Shown piece by piece: positions 55,441-64,000 of a stretch of DNA of 64,000 nucleotides. Within the stretch, counting starts at the first letter, position 1, and each line of letters starts with the position of its first letter. The position numbers and the translations under genes were made by a program. This stretch comes from Abelmoschus esculentus (lineage: Eukaryota; Streptophyta; Magnoliopsida; Malvales; Malvaceae): NCBI GenBank assembly GCA_035048815.1, contig JAUCBN010000032.1, positions 14,657,501 through 14,721,500 of the forward strand, read 5' to 3'. The notes beneath the pieces were generated by a model. That model searched no databases. It saw only the letters and a list, made by a program, of their open reading frames with translations, and had not been told where the DNA came from.

Positions 55441-56223
55441 GAGGAATCGGGTCGAATCAGGTTTCGGGTCAGATCGGTCACGTGTCAAATCGGGTCGGGA
55501 CAGATTTTCCCGAGAAAATATGGGTTTTCCAGATTTTCCCAATTTTTCTAGGAAAATCTGGAAAAATTCAAGAAATTCCTAGGGCCAAATTTGATTGATT
55601 TTGGATTTTTCTCTCTTTCAGATTAGATTCAAACAATCCCCTAATCTAATTCGATTCTAACATAACTTAAACCAACCGTTCATCAACAAAATCGAACAAA
55701 ATAAACCTTTTCTTAAACAATTTAAACAAAACAACATCTCTCTCCTTCCGAAACCAAACAACCGAGAAATTATTTAACAACCAAACACCCCTTCAAAAAC
55801 GATTAATACCAATAACAGAAAACGTAATAATAACTCAACTCTCTTATTATGAATCAAAACAGAAACAATCAAGGGGATGGAGACTCACCATGATTTCAGA
55901 ACGAAGAGAAAGCAAAGGAAACAACTAGAGAGTATCGATTGGTTCACACTGAAAGAAGATAAGAATTAAACTGAAGTTTATACGGGAATTAAAAATGGGA
56001 AATTAATCCCCTTAAAAATAATTTCCGAAACAGATAGGAAGAAGAAAATTGTCAAATTAAAAAATGGTAAAAATACCATTCAAAGGTCTTAAGTTGTTTG
56101 AATTTTACACTTAAGCCCTCAACTTTTAGAAATTCACAATTTGACCACTAAAAATCTCCAAATTTTAGGGTTTCGAATTAGGGATTTTGATTTTTAAATT
56201 TCGGGAAGAATTGGGGTGTGACA

Positions 56224-57100
56224 CTTTTAGCCACTGTTTGCTGCCCATATGGCTGAAGATTCAAGAATACCCAATCACCTTCTGCGAATTCACAGTTTGT
56301 TCTTCCTCAATCTGCTTGGTTCTTCATTCTTTCTTGGGCACGCTTCATATGGAACTTCAACATTTGGATGACAGCCTTCCTCTGTTGGAGATTTCGATCC
56401 ACTGCAGCTACCAAGGAATCTCGTGCTACATACGGGAGATGGTTGAGAGGAACTTGCCCATATATAGCTTGATAGGGGGTCACTTTAATAGTTGTATGGA
56501 ATATGGTGTTATACCATCATTCGGCCAAATGAATCCACTTCCCCTACTCTTTCGATTTTTTTCCGTCATACAACGTAAATAGGTATCTAAACATTGGTTC
56601 ACCCTTTCTGTTTGTCCATCCGATTGTGGGTGGTAAGCAGTGATAGAGTTCACTGTTACTCTCAGCTTCTTTATCAATTCCTACCAAAATAAGCTCATAA
56701 ATATCCTATCTCTATCACACACAATATCATGTGGTAGATCATGCAACCTAAAAATATTTTCAAGGAATATTTGAGCCACATCAATTGTTGTAAAAGGGTG
56801 TGCCATCGCTATGAAATTTTTGTATTTGCTTAACCTGTCCACCACCACCAATATACAATTCTTCTCTTTGGGATTTGGAATTCTTTCTATAAAATCCATG
56901 TTGATCGAATGCCACACTGTTTCGGAAATAGGAAGTGGCTCCAGTAATCTCTTAGGATGTTGTAGCTCACCCTTTCACCTTTGACAAACCATGCACTCCC
57001 TCACAAAGTTTCTAACCTCCCTTCTTAATCTCCTCCAATATAAAAGGATGTTCATCCTCTTAATGGTTGCTTGAGCTCCCAAATGCCCCCCAATGCACTA
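56224..57100 (-). pseudogene. Level-1 chromovirus integrase
   Basis: Zinc region decayed at about 56920-57100. Core in frames 56681-56917 (SINMDFIERIPNP with the first D, ILVVVDRLSKY, LPHDIVCDRDRIF with the second D) and 56480-56677 (AYHPQSDGQTERVNQCLDTY with E). The C-terminal part to 56224 holds the CEFAEGDWVFLNLQPYGQ-type block. The coding is cut at 56223 by the TGACA LTR end of the level-2 element. Confidence 0.85.
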
Positions 57101-57449
57101 CCATGGAAGAATTAAATTAATTCTTTCCTCAACTGCAAATCCTTCCCAATCACCAATCTCTCCTTTCTCCACAATAGTTCTCCATCCCATCTATACTTTC
57201 TGTGTCGATCAATTCCCCCTTTTTAAATTTTCCACTATTCACTTCAACTTTTCATCATTCAGCCAAGAATTTTTTATTCTGTCCAGGATCTCAGTTTGTA
57301 AATTGCTCACTCTCATAGCCAATAAACTTCCTAGTTTTGGTCTTCTCGATAATATATCAGCCACAATGTTACTGGATCCCTTCCGATATTGTACTTCATA
57401 CTCGTACCCCATCATTTTAACGACCCATTTCTGTTGGAGGGGTGATTGT

Positions 57450-57998
57450 TTAATTACCTGCTAGAAACTTGAGGTTTTGATGATCGGTTTTGATAACAAA
57501 GTGTCGACCCACCAAATAAGCTGACCATTTCTTGACAACCATCAACGTTGTCAGCATCTCTTTCTCATACACTGGGAGAACTTGATGTTTGATCATCAAT
57601 CCTTTACTGAAAAAGGTCAAAGGCTTGCCTTTTTGCATTAAAATAGCACCAACTACTAATTCTGAAGCATCTGTTTCCTCCACAAATTGTTCACTAAAAT
57701 CTGGTAACGCAAGTACGGGTGCAGAACTAACAACTTACTTCAATTCTGTGAAAGCAACATCTTCATTTTGTCCTCATTTCTACCCCGTTTCTTCAGCAGC
57801 TCAGTTAATGGTTTTGCTATGCAACCATAACCTTGGATGATCCTACGATAGTAGCCGGATAATCCTATGAAGCACCTTAACTCTTTAACTGATTTGGTGA
57901 AGGCCATTGCAATATGATGTCCACCTTGGATGTGTCCATTGAGATATGACCATCAGCTATGACATAACCGAGATAGTCTACCTCATTGGCCTCGAAAC
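57450..57998 (-). pseudogene. Level-1 chromovirus RT end and RNase H
   Basis: RNase H frame 57450-57683: EETDASELVVGAILMQKGKP, KHQVLPVYEKEMLTTLMVVK, FVIKTDHQNLKFLAGN. Bases 57684-57998 hold the broken RT thumb/connection (ADGHISMDTSKV, then FIGLSGYYRRI-like). The solo copia LTR starts at 57999. Confidence 0.8.
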
Positions 57999-59450
57999 TG
58001 TTAGAGTATGCCCAAAGACCAATCATATGATGATTGTAAGGATACTTTTATTTACCAATTTTATTGAATAAAGGCATTATTATTATTGTTTTCAGATATA
58101 TGTGTCAATGTATAACATAAACTGAGAAACAATAAGGTCCATATAATAATATATGTATTATTATTAAAAGAATCTTAGTCAAGTATTATTATAAGTATGG
58201 ATAATAATAATACGCTTATGACTAACATGTGATTAATTGATGACAATGAGTTGACATTGACATAGAGATGTAAGAATTAATACATGAATATATTAGTAGA
58301 GAATAATATATTGAATTGACCCACTATGAGCATATATCTTGGATTATTATGTGACGATCACGATATTGCTCATTGTGACAACTATATGTATAATCCTTAG
58401 ACTTGAGATTATTACTATCTCAACATATGTTATTTTATGTTTTGATGCAATTAGACGTGTCTCGTAATTAGTTATACTATAAAAATTGACATTGAACATA
58501 TTATAATACATATAGTGAGATGTGAATGATCGAGATAGGATTTATCCTTCCTATATAATAGGAAAATATATCAAAGGCCACTTGATTGAATGAGACTAGA
58601 TATGCATGGCCATGCTTGAATAGGTTGATATGAGATATCACAAATTATTCATTGACACTAGTCCACTCTAGATATCAAGAAACACTAATAATAGGCTATA
58701 CAAGTGTGACTATTCCAAGACTTGTGCCTATTAAAGATATAAAAGGACAAAAGGATATAATATATTAAGAGAGTTGGTCACGAACATGATACATCGAATC
58801 ATGATCTCTTATAACTTAGATAACAATGATATATTGCTAGATGTCAATCATTGTTTGTAATATTTGAATTGTTCTAATATCATTACTAACGTTACAATGA
58901 GTCTACAGGGTCACACCCAATGGTTGAAAAGGAGCAAAAATTTATGTAAGTATAAATAGATTATATTTAATCCTAAATTTGAAATAAAGGATATAATTAA
59001 AGTAATTATATCCCTTTTAATTTCGAAATAAATATAGATTCTGAAATTTAAGGAAATAATTAAAGTAATTATATCCTATAAAAAAATTCAAAATCAAACC
59101 TTTATACCTAGGGTTACACCTATAAAAAGGATCTTTTGGTCTAGCAGTCACAATAGAGAATTCTGAATTCCCAAACCTTAGAATTACGAAAAATAGTTTT
59201 TCAAGATTTTGCTCTATCAACCGGGTGAACTAAGTAGAGACCGAGACGATATTCGTGGAGGCTAAAGATTTGAATTATCGAACAATTGTGATTGTAGCAA
59301 ATCTAGTTGCTTTTTTGCTGCTTATCAAGGAACCCAATATAATTCACCGTATCTCTTCCTCCTGATTTCGGATTAAACGTAAATGGATCACTAGAAAGAC
59401 TATTGTAATTTTGTTTCGCTGCTCCATGGGGTGTGACGGTGGTCCCAACA
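57999..59450 (+). repeat. Solo Ty1/copia LTR
   Basis: TGTTAGAG...TCCCAACA, 1452 bp, same family as 23771-25285. Flanks GAAAC (57994-57998) and TAAAC (59451-59455) agree at four of five bases and interrupt the RT of the level-1 element. No internal region. The 67-codon frame at 59017-59220 is in LTR sequence and not a gene. Confidence 0.9.
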
Positions 59451-59960
59451 TAAACAACATTTGGATAACTTAACATACAGTTGATTGCTCTTTAGAATCT
59501 TCAACACCTCCTCCAAGTGGGATACATGTGATCTCCAATCCGCAGAATAGATCAATATTTCATCGAAAAACACCATAACATATTTCCTCATTTGTTGCTT
59601 AAAGACCTTGTTCATAAGCCCTTAAAAGGTAGTTGGGGAGTTTGTAAGCTCAAAGGGTATCACAAGAAACTCGTAGTGGCTTTCGTGTGTCCGAAAGATC
59701 GTTTTATGAATATCAGTCTCCTTCATTCGAATCTGGTGGTAACCAGCTCTTAAATCCAATTTAGTGAAGAAAGTGATCTTCCCAAGTTCATCAAGTAACT
59801 CTTCAATTATTTAAATCGAGAAACTATCTTTGATAGTCAATTGGTTTAGCTTCCTATAATCAATAAACATTCTCCACCCTTCATCTTTTTTCTTCACTAT
59901 GACAATCGGAGAAGAAAAGGAACTATTGTTGTTCCTTATAATTCCAGATTCGAGCATTTC
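59451..59960 (-). pseudogene. Level-1 chromovirus reverse transcriptase
   Basis: Broken frames: SPIVIVKKKDEGWRMFIDYR, KLNQLTIKDSFSI, TKLDLRAGYHQIRMKETDI, HYEFLVIPFELTNSPTTF and, in 59400-59615, FKQQMRKYVMVFFDEILIYS. The catalytic box is FFDE where FFDD is expected, so the second aspartate is lost. The end of the RT is on the other side of the solo LTR. Confidence 0.85.
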
Positions 59961-60287
59961 TCTCACTAACTTCTCAATTTTGTCCTTCTACAAAGCTGAA
60001 TGTCTATAAGGCTGAACCTTTATCACAACATTTTCTTGAATCAATTCGATCTTGTGTTGATGCCCTCTCTCAGGAGGTAACCCCTTTGGTTCCTTGAAAA
60101 CTTCCTTAAATTTGATCAAAACCTATTGTATATCCATTGGTAATTGATCATGAATTCTTTTCATCTCCAATTGTGGACTTGTCATCCACAAAGAAGTAGT
60201 GCAAAGGCCTGCATTGTGTCTCAAAAATTTCTCTCTCTGGAATTTATGGATTCCAATCCTCTCCACTGTAGCCCTTGAAGCTTAATT

Positions 60288-60786
60288 TCAGCCCTCATAT
60301 GAAAGAACTTCATCTACAAAGTCGAAGTCCCAAGTGATGTTGCCCAATTGAGACAACCATTCCACTCCCAAGACAATATCACAGCTTTTCAGGGGAAGTA
60401 ATAAGAAATTGTTCATGAAATTCCGCCCTTGAATTTCCCAGTTCATTTTACCACACTGTCCCAAAGTGGTTATTATCCTTCCATCAACCACTTTCACCCT
60501 AAGTTGATTCTTTTTACTCATAGGTCACCTCAACTTCTTAATCATATCAAGATCGATGAAATTATGTGCACTCCCCGAATCAACCAAAGTTATACAAGTC
60601 AGTCCATCCGCCCTCTCCTCCAACTCCATTGTTTCCCAGTTTAAAGCTTCCCCACATTGCATTCAAGGATAACACAGGTGTATCCTCCTTATAATGCTCT
60701 TTTTCTAATTCAGCTATTTTCTCACACTCTAAAAATACTTTTGGCTCCACATCCTCCTCAAGTACCTCTACCATAATTTGATACAA
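60288..60786 (-). pseudogene. Level-1 chromovirus retropepsin
   Basis: Frames 60580-60786 and 60288-60521. The active site TLVDSGSAHNFI lies at the junction near 60555-60590 (D-S-G present). Following are LRVKVVDGRIITTLGQC and FLLLPLKSCDIVLGVEWLSQ, the conserved block with D-x-VLGxxWL. The EVEPKVFLECEKIAELEKE segment precedes it. Confidence 0.8.
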
Positions 60787-61078
60787 TTGACTGCGAGCAT
60801 ATCGATGTCCTAGTGTTTATTTAGAAGCTCACCAAAAAAAAAGACCCTTTTTCTTTCTCTCTTCAATTTCACTAACTGACAAGGTCTTCCTAGTCCCCTT
60901 TTGTGGAAGGGAACCTCCTGGTTTAACTTGCTTGGGTCTCACTGTTGCAGGGGTGGTATGTCTATAGGATGATGGACCTGAAATAGATCTAGATTCCACA
61001 TTCCCCTTTGTCTATCCGGTTGTCAATTTCGGAGGGATTGACATAGATAGAGTCTGAACCCTTCAAGGAAGAAGTTTT

Positions 61079-61996
61079 TCATGATTTCTTTTGTCTAGTA
61101 TCGACCATGGCCTCTACATGGCGTGCTAAGTGGAAAGAATCCATGAGAGATTTCGGCTGAAGCAACTTAACCATGGGATTAATTTCTATGCGAAGGTGGT
61201 TTTTGAACAAGCTTAACACATAATCCTCGGGCAACTCTACTTGTGTCAAAAGTTGAATAAAACTCTCATAATACTGCTCCACTGAGTTATGTTGCCTCAG
61301 TGATACTAACTCAGCAAAGGGGTCTTCAAACCCCTCAGGAGCGAGTCGTTCCTTAAGTAAAGCAAAATATTCAGACCAAGGGATTGAGTTCATACCTCCT
61401 CTGGTCTTAGCCACGAATTGATGCTAATGCAGGGCTCGGCCTTTCAAATGAAGCATCACCACCAGTACCTTTTCTTCCTCAGGGACGTGTTCAGCTTCGA
61501 AATACTACTCGAGTTTATAATACTAGCCTCTGAAATTCAAACCGTCGAACTTGGGGCACAAAAGTTTATAGGCAAAGTTGTGGAATTAAGTAAGTTGCTC
61601 CGGTAAAGCAACCATCAACTCTACTGGATTAGGATTACCAACTGGAGTCGAAGTGTGTGGATGTGGGCGATTCGGCTCAATAATCACTGGGCTCGACCTC
61701 GGAGGTCGCTGAATTAGAGGAGTACCCAGAACTCGTGCCTGCTAAGGTGTCATCTCCGAAGTGTCAATCTTCTTCCCCAAAGCTATCTCGAACATCTTCT
61801 GTAGATTCACCAACATATGAGACTGTATATCTAGAAATTGAGTCTCAATCGTGGTTTCCAAACGAGTCACACTCTTTTGGAGCTTATAGGTCACCACTTT
61901 CCATTCTGGTATCGTCAGTGTAGTTTGGGTTAGTTCCAAAGTAGCCTCCTGAGTCGCCATTGCCATCCGAGCTGTTTGATATCGTGTCTCCACCAT
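61079..61996 (-). pseudogene. Level-1 chromovirus gag
   Basis: Start at ATG 61994-61996 (MVETRYQTARMA), some 30 bp inside the LTR. A helical N-terminus runs to 61742. The core frame 61079-61414 has IPWSEYFALLKERLAPEGFE, DPFAELVSLRQHNSVEQYYE and LPEDYVLSLFKNHLRIEINP, the Retrotrans_gag fold. Between them (61415-61741) the frame is broken but still shows the YxKFDGSNFRG-like gag stretch. Confidence 0.8.
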
Positions 61997-62014
61997 CTGG
62001 TAGAGGAACGTCTT

Positions 62015-62025
62015 GCTCTGATACC
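62015..62025 (-). other. Level-1 chromovirus primer-binding site
   Basis: On the minus strand GGTATCAGAGC, the initiator-Met tRNA PBS lacking its first T, two bases inside the LTR end (TGTCATTTC at 62028). Confidence 0.75.
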
Positions 62026-62027
62026 CT

Positions 62028-62298
62028 TGTCATTTCATAAATCAAATTGAAGATTTAATATTAGAGTAAATGAAGAAAGAAATCGGATTGAGAGAGGCAG
62101 AAAGAGAAAGAAATTTTAGAGTTTCATTCACCAAAAAGACGACTCTTACAACTCAGAAAACCTTATTTCAAATAGAGTCCAAAACGCCATGTTTTACCAA
62201 ATAACTTACCGTTTCATTAACCAAATTAAACATAATTAAAATATTATTTAAAAAAACCTCCGTCTAATTGTCATCTTCCATCTTGCCTCCTTACAACA
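62028..62298 (-). repeat. Level-1 chromovirus 5' LTR (short)
   Basis: TGTCATTTC at 62028 to TTACAACA at 62298, 271 bp. The length fits Reina-type LTRs. The right end is chosen by the CA terminus and the start of other sequence, since the second LTR is outside the window. Flank TCGTA (62299-62303) would be the target duplication. Confidence 0.65.
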
Positions 62299-62329
62299 TC
62301 GTACAAAACCATGAGTTTCTTTCGTTTCT

Positions 62330-63360
62330 TCTAGCTATTTCCAGTTAAACAAACATCGAATTTTCCCTCTTTGAAGCCTCTCTTGGCACCGGGGATATCC
62401 ATCTCCGAAAGCTTCTTGAGATATTTGATCGCTCCAGATCATAAGCTTTTTGCATTTCTTACTTGACGAGAGACATGCTAGGCATTACGTTACATACTTC
62501 TTTGCAATGTTATAGGGAATCGGCTCGAGCAAATGGACCAGATTCGGCACGCTCTTATCGTTCTTTTTCAGTTACCTGCAGTTCTGAGACACGGTTACTA
62601 AGCTCGAAAGGGCTTGAGCAGATGTCTCTCGACAACTGTTTGATTTAGCCTCGAGAATCCTAATAAGAAGAGCAATGTAACCAGCCTCGCCCACGAGTTT
62701 TTTCGTTTCATTTGTTGTGCAAACTTGACACATGACCGAAGTTGCAACTTGTTGTGCACTAGGTGATCCGGATTTAAACACATGAGCTAATCGAGGGAAG
62801 AAGCCATGTGACATAAGAACTTCTATGGATACGAGCCAACCAAGTTCCACAAGTCTCGAACAGCGGATTCTTAGGCCAAAGGGCTATCGAGGTATGCCAA
62901 CAGACTTTGAATTTCACCTTCTAAGACGACGGACCTTCTCAGATTATCGTTGCTGGCAATGAGGTTCTACAAGCATTCAGTAGCATATTCTTTAGAAAAC
63001 AACAAAATTACACAATCAAGGAGATTTATCATTACCTTTATTATATCTTCCTCTACTAGTACTTGTCGAACCTCGGGGAGGGATGATATGTTTTCAATGT
63101 ACTAGCAGCTGTAGCTTGTAACACTAAGCCTCCAGTCCTAAAGGTTTCAATTAGTGGTCGAATCCCGCCATGTCCAATGATTACTCGGGCTGTTTCAGTC
63201 ACCATTGATAATCTATGAAGTGAAATAATAGCCTTCTCTTTACCAAGTGTGCTACCAGATTCAATAAGCCTTATGAGAGGTGGCAAAACACCTTCCGAAA
63301 CAAGTCAGCTCTCGCCAAGTCCCGGATTCTACAAGTGAACAGATTATCATCACGGTCTTT
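62330..63360 (-). pseudogene. Armadillo-repeat protein pseudogene (C-terminal part)
   Basis: Minus-strand sequence encodes ARM repeats of a plant ARM-repeat protein: LPPLIRLIESGSTLGKEKAI, ISLHRLSMVTETARVIIGHG, GIRPLIETFRTGG, LPEVRQVLVEEDIIKVMINLL, HVFKSGSPSAQQVATSVMC, KKLVGEAGYIALLIRILEAK, SSLVTVSQNCR, then KYLKKLSEMDIPGAK and a terminal FNWK with stop near 62333. It is shifted among at least three frames with in-frame stops (near 62820 and 62862), so it cannot make a protein. No introns are visible. The N-terminal part is missing beyond about 63360. The level-1 retroelement sits about 30 bp past its stop. Confidence 0.85.
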
Positions 63361-64000
63361 GTTGGGCTTAAAGGGGCTCAATGAATAACCGATTAAAGTA
63401 AACCAAGTGATGAAGAACACTCAATTTGGGTGGTGGTTGTGGAAGCAAGATTTAGACAATAAAAACACAAGGATTTAAAGTGGTTCGAACTTCTAACTCA
63501 AGTCCTACATCCACTACCTTAGCTTCATACTAAGGATTTCCCAAATTCACTAAGAATATCTTCCTTTTGAGGCTAAAGGGCTAACGTTACAAATCTTGAT
63601 TCAAACCCGAATCAAGCATCCAAAGTTCATAACCCGAACTTTAAGAATCCTATCAAACAAGAGATAATCTTAATCAAACTTTGATAATCCCTCTAACAAG
63701 GCTAATTGTTTGCAACTAAGCTCTCACTCAATCCTAAGACACTTGAGCATACATAAACATTAAGCTCACAAGTGTTGTCTACCCAAAAATATTAGAATTA
63801 AGCTCTAAGACAAATCTTTCATCATAATGTTATTACAAGTGAAGCATTAGTCTTTTCTTGATGCTTGAGGCTTTCTTTTATCATCTCAAGTGAGCTTTTA
63901 GCCGTTGATGACCGTTAGGATCAATTTGGAGCCGTTTCGAGCTGATTTCAAGGCTTATTTCTTATTATGGTATGATCGGTATCGAAACACGTGAGAGCGG
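63361..64000. other. Unassigned sequence, possibly the edge of another LTR
   Basis: No gene. AAGGATTTAAAGTGGTTCGA at 63470-63489 and a following CCTACATCCACTACC resemble phrases common in plant LTRs. Without a second copy in the window I cannot assign it. Confidence 0.35.

Larger units (their letters stand above)
47746..56223 (-). mobile_element. Second Tekay-like gypsy element (level 2), right portion
   Basis: Right to left: LTR 51370-56223 (with a solo LTR inside), PBS, gag with two zinc knuckles, protease, RT, RNase H and the start of the integrase zinc region, where the Ogre element cuts it at 47745. LTR ends TGTAAC...GTGACA, double zinc knuckle and pol motifs resemble the complete Tekay at 5177-17142 but are far more diverged. 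The rest (integrase and 3' LTR) should lie left of base 1. It was inserted in the integrase gene of the element to its right. Confidence 0.8.
51370..56223 (-). repeat. Level-2 gypsy LTR, interrupted by nested solo Athila LTRs
   Basis: TGTAACCCCTAAAATT at 51370 to GGTGTGACA at 56223. Removing 52334-55043 and one duplication leaves about 2.14 kb. It contains a GACGTCA-like repeated region near 55310-55430 (CATCA/GACATCAG phrases repeated about ten times). No gene seen. Confidence 0.85.
56224..62298 (-). mobile_element. Reina-like chromovirus Ty3/gypsy element (level 1), right portion
   Basis: Right to left: short LTR 62028-62298, PBS, gag, protease, RT (split by a solo copia LTR), RNase H and integrase, which is cut at 56223 by the level-2 element. 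The short LTR, tiny leader and motifs such as AYHPQSDGQTERVNQ suggest a Reina-type chromovirus. The integrase tail and 3' LTR are left of the level-2 element, beyond base 1. Confidence 0.75.

Noticed and set aside
63470..63500. tRNA gene
   Set aside because: GGTTCGAAC occurs here but no acceptor stem or clover-leaf partner is present around it.
1..64000. Endogenous pararetrovirus (caulimovirid) fragments
   Set aside because: All reverse transcriptases have gypsy or copia order with integrase, LTRs and target duplications. No movement-protein or caulimovirid coat motif was seen.

Overview
The window is nuclear DNA of a flowering plant, most likely a eudicot. The basis is its content: nested Ty3/gypsy elements (Tat/Ogre, Athila, Tekay and Reina-like chromovirus types) and a Ty1/copia element, plus one decayed plant-type armadillo-repeat gene copy. 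I see no intact host gene, no tRNA or rRNA gene, and no prokaryotic feature. Nearly everything is on the minus strand, except the copia element and the small Athila derivative inside it.

The window resolves into a stack of insertions up to six levels deep, each assigned by LTR ends, target-site duplications (TSDs) and rejoining domain order. Level 1 is a Reina-like chromovirus (56224-62298) beside an ARM-repeat pseudogene (62330-63360). Level 2 is a Tekay-like gypsy element (47746-56223) that broke the level-1 integrase. Level 3 is an Ogre/Tat element (1-4977 and 39471-47745) that broke the level-2 integrase zinc-finger region; its left end lies before base 1. Level 4 is Athila-A (4978-39470, TSD ACTAT) inside the Ogre gag. 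Level 5 is a complete Tekay element (5177-17142, TSD AGACA, LTRs near 3.46 kb) inside one Athila-A LTR, and a truncated copia element (23771-33959) inside the Athila-A RT-RNase H region. Level 6 is Athila-B (27685-33144, TSD ATTAG) inside the copia protease. Solo LTRs lie at 45897-47305, 52334-55043 (itself holding 53191-54561) and 57999-59450.

No element looks autonomous. Coding regions carry stops and frameshifts; in the Tekay copy the stops I traced all look like C-to-T transitions. Even so, most diagnostic parts are readable: gag zinc knuckles, retropepsin D-[TSL]-G sites, reverse transcriptase F/Y-x-D-D boxes, RNase H, integrase HHCC and DDE motifs, a chromodomain-like tail, primer-binding sites, polypurine tracts, an Ogre-type intron and the second (archaeal-like) RNase H of Tat elements.

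The most unusual signals are a hairpin-plus-polypurine module that occurs twice in each of the two Athila elements, a gag-protease-env-like Athila derivative with no RT or integrase, an array of palindromic TTTCGAAA motifs in the Tekay LTR, and a 200-bp tandem duplication inside the Tekay RT. I found no evidence for a new defence, metabolic or signalling system.
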